Assembly (NCBI GenBank): GCA_027487055.1
Contig: JAIYEJ010000302.1
Coordinates: forward strand, 1-8,119
DNA length: 8,119 nt
Direction of reading: 5' to 3'
Source: Methylotenera sp.
GTDB lineage: Bacteria > Pseudomonadota > Gammaproteobacteria > Burkholderiales > Methylophilaceae
Made by a program: the position numbers and the translations under genes. The notes beneath the pieces were generated by a model. That model saw nothing but the letters and a program-made list of their open reading frames with translations, ran no database searches and was not told the DNA's origin. Of the stretch, positions 1-5,816 are shown one piece after another (the stretch's first letter is position 1; each line of letters begins with the position of its first letter).

Positions 1-38
1 CATCAAAGATGCTCTTAATATTGTATAAAAAGTCAATT

Positions 39-734
39 ATGAAAAGACACTCTGAATTTCATCGCTCTCACCACATTGGTTGGTTGCGTGCTGCTGTATT
101 GGGGGCAAATGATGGCATCGTATCTACCGCGAGCTTAGTGATTGGGGTTGCGGCAGGTAGCGCCAATCACCAAACTATTTTGCTGACAGGTGTAGCAGGT
201 TTGATTGCGGGTGCGATGTCGATGGCAGCAGGCGAATACGTTTCTGTGAGTACGCAATCTGATACCGAAAATGCAGATTTGGCAAAAGAACGTATGGAAC
301 TTGCGACTGATGAGGCTAGCGAACTCAAGGAATTGACTGGGATTTATGTTGGGCGCGGCTTAACTCCAGATTTAGCGCATCAAGTTGCCCTACAACTCAC
401 TGCGCACGATGCCTTAGGCGCACATGCACGTGATGAATTAGGAATTACCGAAATCGTCACCGCGCGGCCTGTGCAAGCGGCGTTTGCCTCGGCGGGTTCA
501 TTTGCGATTGGCGCAGCATTACCTTTAGCGGTTGCCTTGCTGTCATCAGAAAAACTACTAATCTCATCCGTCGGCGCTAGCTCTTTAATTTGCTTGGCAG
601 TGTTGGGCGGTGTGGCCGCCAAAGTGGGTGGTGCAAAACTATTGTCTGGTGCCATGCGCATGACGTTTTGGGGTGCGCTTGCAATGGTGGCGACTGCAGC
701 AGTTGGTCATTTGTTCGGCACTGCAATTGGTTAA
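39..734 (+). CDS. VIT1/CCC1-family iron/manganese transporter
   Basis: Integral membrane protein of the VIT/CCC1 family, whose members move Fe2+ or Mn2+ out of the cytoplasm (to vacuoles in plants and yeast, outward in bacteria). I chose the ATG at 39, which gives 231 aa. It starts MKRHSEFHRSHHIGWLRAAV, as family members do, and the usual family length is about 230. An in-frame ATG at 9 would add ten poorly conserved residues, and no stop separates it from the window edge. Family motifs visible: GANDGIVST (residues 22-30, with membrane Asp25) and AGAMSMAAGEYVSVSTQSDTE (57-77). A Glu-rich stretch (Glu84, 87, 92, 95, 98) matches the cytoplasmic metal-binding segment. About five hydrophobic helices can be seen: roughly 17-40, 46-70, 145-166, 172-192 and 208-228. 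The ribosome-binding site is weak (AAAAAG). It stands alone, convergent with ppa. Whether it carries iron or manganese cannot be read from the sequence. Confidence 0.9.
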   Translation: MKRHSEFHRSHHIGWLRAAVLGANDGIVSTASLVIGVAAGSANHQTILLTGVAGLIAGAMSMAAGEYVSVSTQSDTENADLAKERMELATDEASELKELTGIYVGRGLTPDLAHQVALQLTAHDALGAHARDELGITEIVTARPVQAAFASAGSFAIGAALPLAVALLSSEKLLISSVGASSLICLAVLGGVAAKVGGAKLLSGAMRMTFWGALAMVATAAVGHLFGTAIG

Positions 735-924
735 CAAAAACTTGGAGCTATCCATAATTAAACTAGTAACAAACCCGTTATTTTAAACACATCATTATTT
801 CACCTGCTCTGCAAGCCAATAAAAGAGTGTCTTTCAGGGCATTGTTTTTTGCTAGTGCATTCAGGCGATTCAAATCACATTAAAAATTCACGCCAAAAAC
901 TATAAAAACAAGATGCAATATAAA

Positions 925-954
925 ACAAAAAAGCCTTGGCTCACACCAAGGCTT
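925..954 (-). terminator. Intrinsic terminator of ppa
   Basis: A perfect 9-bp stem, AAGCCTTGG (931-939) and CCAAGGCTT (946-954), encloses a 6-nt loop. Read on the minus strand, it begins 20 nt after the ppa stop codon and is followed by a T-rich tract (complement of AAAACAAAAAA), as expected for rho-independent termination. Read on the plus strand, the trailing sequence is only ATTTCT, so it serves the VIT gene poorly if at all. Confidence 0.85.
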
Positions 955-973
955 ATTTCTAGGCAATACACTA

Positions 974-1522
974 TTAAAACGCTGGTTTTACTTCAGCCGA
1001 ATCATAACGCTTCACGCCATCCATAATTTCTTTATGAGCTTCATCAATATCAACCCAGCCTTCGATTTTCACCCATTTGCCTTTATCTAAATCTTTATAA
1101 TGCTCAAAAAAGTGAGAAATCATCTCGAGCCTCCAAGGCGATACATCTTTATAGGTTTTTTGGTAGGCGTATAAACCGCATACTTTTTCAATGGGCACCG
1201 CAAGCAACTTAGCATCGCCACCCGCTTCATCTGTCATCGCCAGCATGCCCAAAGCACGGCAGCGCACCACCACCCCCGGCAAAAGCGGTACAGGGGTAAT
1301 CACCAGCACATCGACAGGGTCACCATCATCTGCCAGCGTATGCGGAATATATCCGTAGTTACACGGATATTGCATGGAAGTACCCATAAAGCGATCTACA
1401 AAGAGTGCGCCGCTATCTTTATCTACTTCATATTTCACAGGGTCTCCCTGCATGGGGATTTCAATAATCACATTAAAATCATGTGGCAGATTTTTGCCCG
1501 AAGGCACTAAATTTAAAGACAT
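974..1522 (-). CDS. ppa: Inorganic pyrophosphatase, family I (soluble)
   Basis: Cytoplasmic Mg2+-dependent enzyme that hydrolyses pyrophosphate to two phosphates, pulling nucleic acid, aminoacyl-tRNA and nucleotide synthesis forward. The product is 182 aa, normal for the bacterial hexameric family I enzyme (about 175 aa in E. coli). All catalytic residues of the E. coli enzyme are present with a +1 offset: E21, K30, E32, R44, Y52, Y56, the metal-binding motif DGDPVD (66-71: D66, D68, D71), D98, D103, K105, Y142 and K143. The ATG at 1522 has an AGGT ribosome-binding site about 11 nt upstream. The 103-nt gap to dedA holds a perfect TATAAT on the minus strand, and a strong terminator follows the stop, so the gene is probably its own transcription unit. 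Nothing is missing or truncated. Confidence 0.97.
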   Translation of the reverse strand: MSLNLVPSGKNLPHDFNVIIEIPMQGDPVKYEVDKDSGALFVDRFMGTSMQYPCNYGYIPHTLADDGDPVDVLVITPVPLLPGVVVRCRALGMLAMTDEAGGDAKLLAVPIEKVCGLYAYQKTYKDVSPWRLEMISHFFEHYKDLDKGKWVKIEGWVDIDEAHKEIMDGVKRYDSAEVKPAF

Positions 1523-1557
1523 TACGATTAATTACCTATCTAACTATAAAAAATAAA

Positions 1558-1563
1558 ATTATA
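1558..1563 (-). promoter_or_regulatory. Candidate -10 box for ppa (TATAAT)
   Basis: A perfect sigma70 -10 hexamer, TATAAT, lies on the minus strand 36 nt upstream of the ppa ATG. No good TTGACA-like -35 element is visible 16-18 nt further upstream (ATAAAC or AATAAA), and there is no TGn extension. A second weaker box, TATAGT, is at 1543-1548. The location is right for a ppa promoter, but the evidence is a single hexamer in AT-rich DNA. Confidence 0.4.
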
Positions 1564-1625
1564 CGCGATTAATGTGACTGGTTTATTGCGAGCTTCTACC
1601 AAAAACTGGGGAATCGCCCGTTTGT

Positions 1626-2276
1626 TCAAGTTTGTTTTTGGTTTTTTATAAAATGCCAACTCTTGCTTAACACAAAAAAAACAATCACCAAACCCAAACC
1701 AGCCAACGTTACAGCGCCCAAATGGTTTTTAATACTAGGGATATTGCCAAAAAAGTAGCCCGCTAGCACACAAACCAATACCCATACAACCGCCCCTACG
1801 CTAGCGGAACGTGAAAAAGTTAGGGAGTTCATATTGGTAATACCCGCTACAAAAGGCGCTAGCGTGCGTATTACCGGTAAAAATAAAGAAACTAAAAAGC
1901 CTTTCTCCCCATGTTTGTCGTAAAAAATACGAGTTTTATCGAGAGCTGCTTGGTTGGGCCAATTTAAAAAGTTAACAAAAAATGCTTGTCCAACAGTCTT
2001 GCCCAGCCAATAGCCAGAAAAATTCCCCAGCATTGCCGCCAACATTAATACAACAAGTAGCAGCAAAATATTTAAGCCAGAAACCGCCCACACGGCGCCG
2101 CACACAAATAAAAAAGGGTTGCTAGGCAAAAAGAAAAAAGGCAGCACACCAATCTGTAAAAACACTACACCAAACAAAATGAAATAAAACAAGCTAGCAT
2201 GCATAGCGACCAGTTGCGGCAAATGGGCATCAAAATCTAGAATCATGTACCATGTTTGCATCAAAAAACTCATCAT
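1626..2276 (-). CDS. DedA-family membrane protein lacking most key charges
   Basis: A 216-aa polytopic inner-membrane protein of the DedA (VTT/SNARE-associated) family, similar along its length to E. coli DedA (219 aa): it shares LDKT...FYDKHG (112-123), the PxxRTxAPFVAG segment (134-145) and AGYFFGNIP (172-180). DedA proteins are implicated in lipid-carrier flipping, envelope homeostasis and proton-dependent transport. Hydrophobic segments lie at about 28-48, 50-66, 68-92, 126-148, 158-177 and 186-204. Unusually, the residues matching YqjA E39, D51 and R130 are Q41, N53 and L131. The usual FLPGDSLL reads FLPSNPFL, and the conserved GD of the next helix is G84-N85; only R137 (YqjA R136) remains. 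The start overlaps the ykvA-like stop as ATGA; a second ATG follows directly, and the ribosome-binding site is weak, so translation is probably coupled. It is the last gene of the purC-ykvA-dedA run. The family call is firm; the transport role is open because of the substitutions. Confidence 0.88.
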   Translation of the reverse strand: MMSFLMQTWYMILDFDAHLPQLVAMHASLFYFILFGVVFLQIGVLPFFFLPSNPFLFVCGAVWAVSGLNILLLLVVLMLAAMLGNFSGYWLGKTVGQAFFVNFLNWPNQAALDKTRIFYDKHGEKGFLVSLFLPVIRTLAPFVAGITNMNSLTFSRSASVGAVVWVLVCVLAGYFFGNIPSIKNHLGAVTLAGLGLVIVFFVLSKSWHFIKNQKQT

Positions 2277-2551
2277 TTAGGCATCGCTTTGCATTCTGCA
2301 ATAATTTCTTGTGGGGTTAATTTTAAGGCGCAATATAACAACAAAGGAATAATCACGACTTCATCTAACTGACCGATAATAGGCAAAAAATCTGGGATTA
2401 AGTCAAAAGGCATGAGCAAGTAGCCGATTGCAAGCCACAATAAAGCTTTGGCTAAAATGGGCGTTTTTGGATGTTTTTGTAACCTACGATAAAAATCGAA
2501 TTCCGCTTTTAATTGCACAGCGATTTTTTTTAATTTATCACCAATTGCCAT
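2273..2551 (-). CDS. DUF1232 (YkvA-like) small membrane protein
   Basis: A small protein of 92 aa from the ATG at 2551. It carries the DUF1232/YkvA signature at residues 44-67: YLLMPFDLIPDFLPIIGQLDE. The core PxDLIPDxxPxxGxxDE is intact and lies within or beside a hydrophobic stretch (about 32-76). The N-terminus is basic and amphipathic (KLKK, YRRLQKHPK). The family is widespread and has no established biochemical role. The start is not certain: a TTG at 2572 in the same frame would give 99 aa, but the ATG at 2551 overlaps a stop codon as TAATG and gives MAIGDKLKKI, a more natural beginning. There is no good Shine-Dalgarno before either start, so translation most likely depends on ribosomes leaving purC (see the tandem TAATG feature). 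Its TGA overlaps the dedA ATG by 4 nt. Confidence 0.85.
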   Translation of the reverse strand: MAIGDKLKKIAVQLKAEFDFYRRLQKHPKTPILAKALLWLAIGYLLMPFDLIPDFLPIIGQLDEVVIIPLLLYCALKLTPQEIIAECKAMPK

Positions 2552-2581
2552 TAGGTTAGCGCCATTAAACAAGTGCCATTA
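2549..2581 (-). promoter_or_regulatory. Tandem TAATG stop/start array with two 4-codon minicistrons
   Basis: On the minus strand the purC stop (2581-2579) is part of TAATG. The ATG at 2579 opens a four-codon frame (Met-Ala-Leu-Val) that ends in TAA at 2567-2565, again as TAATG. That ATG (2565) opens a second four-codon frame (Met-Ala-Leu-Thr) ending in TAA at 2553-2551, once more as TAATG. The third ATG (2551) starts the DUF1232 gene (Met-Ala-Ile-Gly). The units TAATGGCACTTGTT and TAATGGCGCTAACC are imperfect 14-bp tandem copies. The layout is directly visible; a role in termination-reinitiation coupling is inference. Confidence 0.6.
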
Positions 2582-3481
2582 GACTTTTAATTTTTCGCCT
2601 GTGAGTTTTTCAAACGCTTCCATATACTTTTCTGAAGTGCGTTTTGCAACATCATCTGGCAAAGCTGGCGCAGGTGGAGTTTTGTTCCAAAGAATACTTT
2701 CTAACCAATCTCGTACATATTGCTTATCGTAACTCGGCGGATTACTACCAACGGCATAACTTTCTACAGGCCAAAAACGAGATGAGTCGGGCGTAAGCAC
2801 TTCATCCATCACATGCAAGACACCCTTTTCATCCAAGCCAAACTCAAATTTTGTATCCGCAATAATAATGCCGCGCGTTAATGCGTATTCTGCTGCTTCT
2901 GTATAAAGCTGAATCGCAACTTTAGCCACTTGGGCCGCCATCTCTTTTCCAATTAAAGCTTCCACTTGAGCAATGCTAATATTTTCGTCATGCTCACCAA
3001 CCGCCGCTTTAGATGATGGTGTAAACAAGGCTTGCGGCAACTTTTGCGCTAATTGCAAACCTGCTGGCAATGGAATATCGCATACAGTGCCTCTTTGTTG
3101 ATACTCTTTCCAACCGCTACCCACCAAGTAGCCACGTACAATCGCCTCAATTGGCAAAGGCTTTAATTTTTTAACCACAACAGCACGGCTACCTAACTGC
3201 GCTTTATCGGCATCACTTGTCACTACAGATTCTGGCGCAATGCCCGTTAAGTGATTTGGCACGACATGTTTAAGCTTTTCAAACCAAAAATTTGCCATTT
3301 GCGTCAGCATCGCGCCTTTGTTGGAAATGCCTGTCGGCAAGATCACATCAAAGGCGGAAAGCCTGTCTGTACTCACCAGCAACATGGTCTTTTCATCAAT
3401 CGCGTAAATATCTCGCACTTTACCCTGATGAATTAGCTTAAGGCTTTGAATGCTGGTTATCAGCAAAGGTTGAGAAATCAT
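2579..3481 (-). CDS. purC: Phosphoribosylaminoimidazole-succinocarboxamide synthase
   Basis: SAICAR synthetase, the purine-pathway enzyme that joins CAIR and aspartate with ATP to give SAICAR, ADP and phosphate, in the cytoplasm. I place the start at the ATG at 3481 (300 aa); a TTG at 3490 would add three residues, and neither has a clear Shine-Dalgarno. The length fits the longer (about 300 aa) form rather than the 237-aa E. coli form. Motifs, numbered from the TTG: GKVRDIY (23-29, nucleotide loop), TDRLSAFD (41-48), signature 1 LPIEAIVRGYLVGS (112-125), TPSSKA (157-162), HDEN (167-170), signature 2 IIADTKFEFG (209-218) and DEVLTPDSSRFW (229-240). All look intact. It lies 15-24 nt downstream of pgk and feeds directly into the ykvA-like gene through TAATG, so it is probably in the gap-pgk transcript. 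In many betaproteobacteria pyk and fba lie between pgk and purC; here they do not. Confidence 0.96.
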   Translation of the reverse strand: MISQPLLITSIQSLKLIHQGKVRDIYAIDEKTMLLVSTDRLSAFDVILPTGISNKGAMLTQMANFWFEKLKHVVPNHLTGIAPESVVTSDADKAQLGSRAVVVKKLKPLPIEAIVRGYLVGSGWKEYQQRGTVCDIPLPAGLQLAQKLPQALFTPSSKAAVGEHDENISIAQVEALIGKEMAAQVAKVAIQLYTEAAEYALTRGIIIADTKFEFGLDEKGVLHVMDEVLTPDSSRFWPVESYAVGSNPPSYDKQYVRDWLESILWNKTPPAPALPDDVAKRTSEKYMEAFEKLTGEKLKV

Positions 3482-3505
3482 CGTGTTCAATTGATTGCTT
3501 GATAA

Positions 3506-4708
3506 TTAATGTGCGTTTTGATAGCGTTGTTCTAGAATTTCAACTGCTGGCAAAGTTTTACCTTCTAAAAACTCTAAAAATGCGCCACCCGCGGTTGAAA
3601 TATAATCAATTTGGCTTTCAATACCGTATTTTTGTATCGCAGCAATTGTGTCACCACCACCAGCTAACGTAAACGCCTTACTTTCTGCGATTGCATGGGC
3701 TAATGTTTTGGTACCACCACCAAACTGGTCAAACTCAAACACACCCACTGGACCATTCCAAACAATCGTTCCTGCGTTATTGAGCACATCTACTAATGCT
3801 TGCGCTGATTCTGGGCCGATGTCAAAAATCATATCATCGTCATCTACATTATCAGCCATTTTTTTAAAAGCTGGCTCATTAGCATCGAAGTGTTTACCAC
3901 ACACCACATCAATCGCAATTGGCACCGCCGCACCACGCGCAGCCATTTTTTCCATCAACGCTTTAGCCACTGGTACTAAATCATCTTCGCACAATGATTT
4001 ACCCACCGACTTACCTGCTGCTTTTAAAAAGGTATTTGCAATACCGCCACCCACGACAAGTTGGTCTACCTTTTCAGATAAACTCTCTAGCACACTTAAT
4101 TTGGTAGAAACCTTGCTACCGCCAACGACCGCCACCATTGGGCGTTTTGGGTTAAGGAGGGCTTTGGTCAGCGCCTCTAATTCATCCGTTAACAATATGC
4201 CTGCACATGCAACTGGTGCAAACTTTGCAATGCCATGTGTGCTGGCTTCTGCACGGTGGGCTGTACCAAATGCATCCATCACAAAAATATCGCAAAGCGA
4301 TGCGTATTTTTTTGCCAAATCATCGTTATTTTTCTTTTCGCCCGCGTTAAAACGGCAGTTTTCTAACAAGATTAATTGCCCATCTTCAACCGTTAAACTA
4401 TCAGCTGGCGCATTTGGTGCAAGCCAGTTTTTAACTAAGCGCACAGGTTTGCCTAGCTTTGCAGACATCACATCAGCAACAGGTTTAAGTGAGTTTTCTT
4501 CAGAATAAACGCCTTCTTCTGGACGACCCAAATGTGAAGTAACCATGACTTTTGCACCTGCATTAAGCGCATATTCTATGGTAGGCATAGATGCAGTGAT
4601 GCGCGCATCTGAAGTTACTTTGCCATCAGCCACAGGCACGTTTAAATCTGCACGGATAAACACGCGTTTACCGCGCAAATCCAAATCTGTCATTTTGATA
4701 AATTTCAC
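3506..4708 (-). CDS. pgk: Phosphoglycerate kinase
   Basis: Cytoplasmic glycolytic and gluconeogenic enzyme that interconverts 1,3-bisphosphoglycerate plus ADP with 3-phosphoglycerate plus ATP. The product is 400 aa. The start is a GTG at 4708, chosen because the N-terminus xxxIKMTDLDLxGKRVFIRADLNVP aligns with E. coli Pgk and an AGG lies 8 nt upstream, next to the gap stop; Met6 is the alternative. Substrate-binding residues are present: R19, D21, N23, R36, the HLGRP motif (59-63), R119 and R152. The nucleotide side shows GGSKVSTK (196-203), WNGPVGVFE (317-325) and GGGDT (350-354). The usual STGGGA loop reads STAGGA (371-376), a small change. It begins 11 nt after the gap stop, so the two are co-transcribed, as is common for these consecutive steps. 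The long open frame on the opposite strand (3648-4508) is a shadow. Confidence 0.97.
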   Translation of the reverse strand: MKFIKMTDLDLRGKRVFIRADLNVPVADGKVTSDARITASMPTIEYALNAGAKVMVTSHLGRPEEGVYSEENSLKPVADVMSAKLGKPVRLVKNWLAPNAPADSLTVEDGQLILLENCRFNAGEKKNNDDLAKKYASLCDIFVMDAFGTAHRAEASTHGIAKFAPVACAGILLTDELEALTKALLNPKRPMVAVVGGSKVSTKLSVLESLSEKVDQLVVGGGIANTFLKAAGKSVGKSLCEDDLVPVAKALMEKMAARGAAVPIAIDVVCGKHFDANEPAFKKMADNVDDDDMIFDIGPESAQALVDVLNNAGTIVWNGPVGVFEFDQFGGGTKTLAHAIAESKAFTLAGGGDTIAAIQKYGIESQIDYISTAGGAFLEFLEGKTLPAVEILEQRYQNAH

Positions 4709-4718
4709 GGTGTGTTAC

Positions 4719-5723
4719 CTATGTTGAAATATGTTGAACTAGACGAATCAAATTACAAGTATAACCATATTCATTGTCATACCAGCCAATTACTTTTACA
4801 AAGGTAGAATCGAGCATAATACCAGCATCCGCATCAAAAACGCCAGCGGCAGAACTGCTGCGAAAATCAGTAGAAACGACTTTATCTTCTGTGTAGCCAA
4901 GCACGCCTTTTAGCTCACCTTCAGAGGCATATTTCATTGCAGTGCAAATTGCTTCATAGCTCGTTTCATGCATTAATTCAACCGTTAAGTCTACAACTGA
5001 AACATCACTTGAAGGTACCCGCATTGCCATGCCTGTTAGTTTTTTATTTAAGCTAGGGATAATCTTACCCACCGCTTTTGCAGCTCCTGTGCTTGAAGGA
5101 ATAATGTTTTCAAACACACCACGGCCGCCACGCCAGTCTTTACTAGAAGTACCATCTACCGTTTTTTGTGAGGCAGTTGCTGCATGCACTGTTGTCATTA
5201 AACCGCGCTTAATGCCAAAACTATCATTGAGCACTTTTGCTAACGGTGCTAGCGCATTGGTGGTACACGAGGCAGCTGAAAGTATCGCCTCGCCTTTGTA
5301 CTCTTGATGATTTACGCCGTAAACGAACATTGGCGTATCGTCTTTGCTAGGTGCTGATTGCACAACTTTTTTTGCGCCTTGATTGATGTGAGCCATGCAA
5401 GTTTCGGTCGTTAAAAATACGCCTGTAGATTCTACGACCACATCTGTTTGGCTTGCTTTCCAATCTATTCTGTTTGGGTCACGCTCTGAGGTAATGTGAA
5501 TTTTTTTTCCGTTCACAAACATATGCCCATTTTTAGCTTGCACATCCGCATCAAATCGACCATGCACAGAATCAAACTTCAACATATATATCATGTATTC
5601 AATATCGTAAGAGCTGTTAATAGAGGCGATTTCTACATTGCTAAATTCAGCTTCTTGAATAGCTGCCCTTAGCACCATACGCCCGATACGACCAAAACCA
5701 TTGATACCTACACGAATACTCAT
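4719..5723 (-). CDS. gap: Glyceraldehyde-3-phosphate dehydrogenase, type I
   Basis: Converts glyceraldehyde-3-P, phosphate and NAD(P)+ to 1,3-bisphosphoglycerate in the cytoplasm. The product is 334 aa, standard length. The Rossmann motif is INGFGRIGR (7-15), the catalytic motif SCTTN (152-156) has Cys153, and the base is His180. KDWRGGR (195-201), SSTGAAKAVGK (210-220) and WYDNEYGY (314-321) follow. Similarity to E. coli GapA is clear throughout, and it is not Epd. Two sites differ from the usual bacterial enzyme: the NAD-selecting Asp at the end of beta-2 (D32 in Bacillus numbering; normally IND) is Ser37 (INSS), and the Pro of VDGPS (P188) is Thr192 (VDGTS). Both changes are in the direction seen in NADP-using GAPDHs, so dual or NADP specificity is possible. 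RVPSSDVSVVDL (235-246) also departs from RVPxPNVSVVDL. The ATG has a good AAGGGG ribosome-binding site (5728-5733). It follows the tkt terminator. Confidence 0.95.
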   Translation of the reverse strand: MSIRVGINGFGRIGRMVLRAAIQEAEFSNVEIASINSSYDIEYMIYMLKFDSVHGRFDADVQAKNGHMFVNGKKIHITSERDPNRIDWKASQTDVVVESTGVFLTTETCMAHINQGAKKVVQSAPSKDDTPMFVYGVNHQEYKGEAILSAASCTTNALAPLAKVLNDSFGIKRGLMTTVHAATASQKTVDGTSSKDWRGGRGVFENIIPSSTGAAKAVGKIIPSLNKKLTGMAMRVPSSDVSVVDLTVELMHETSYEAICTAMKYASEGELKGVLGYTEDKVVSTDFRSSSAAGVFDADAGIMLDSTFVKVIGWYDNEYGYTCNLIRLVQHIST

Positions 5724-5746
5724 ATTACCCCTTACACACTTGAACT

Positions 5747-5755
5747 ATTATTACA
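5747..5755 (-). promoter_or_regulatory. Possible extended -10 for gap
   Basis: On the minus strand, TGT followed by AATAAT (5 of 6 matches to TATAAT, with the TGn extension) lies 24 nt upstream of the gap ATG and just past the tkt terminator. The -35 position falls on the terminator's T-tract (CTTTTT) and is poor. It is offered because gap sits behind a terminator and would benefit from its own promoter. The evidence is weak. Confidence 0.25.
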
Positions 5756-5766
5756 GCAGTTTACCA

Positions 5767-5797
5767 AATAAAAAGAGCCTCAAGTAGAGGCCCTTTT
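5767..5797 (-). terminator. Intrinsic terminator after tkt
   Basis: On the minus strand, 20 nt past the tkt stop, the transcript can form AAAAGGGCCUC and GAGGCUCUUUU around a UACUU loop, an 11-bp stem with one G-U wobble, followed by U-rich sequence (UAUUU). On the plus strand the same position would be an A-C mismatch, so the structure is built for leftward transcription. It lies between tkt and gap and probably lets only part of tkt transcription continue into gap-pgk. Confidence 0.75.
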
Positions 5798-5816
5798 GGG
5801 TATTTATCTTAACTAA

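Noticed and set aside
9..38. Upstream ATG at 9 as the start of the VIT gene
   Set aside because: It adds ten residues before the conserved family N-terminus; only eight bases precede it, so its ribosome-binding site cannot be judged.
735..924. Small gene or RNA between the VIT gene and the ppa terminator
   Set aside because: I found no open frame with a start and ribosome-binding site, no stable hairpin and no repeat; it looks like plain AT-rich spacer.
1598..1625. GGG/CCC hairpin followed by a T-run as a dedA terminator
   Set aside because: The stem is only about 3 bp on the minus strand; it is too weak to support.
3648..4508. A 286-codon open frame on the plus strand opposite pgk
   Set aside because: It lies fully inside a well-conserved gene, resembles no family I know, is rich in Ser/Pro/Ala as reverse-strand reads of a coding gene often are, and has no ribosome-binding context. 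It is a shadow.
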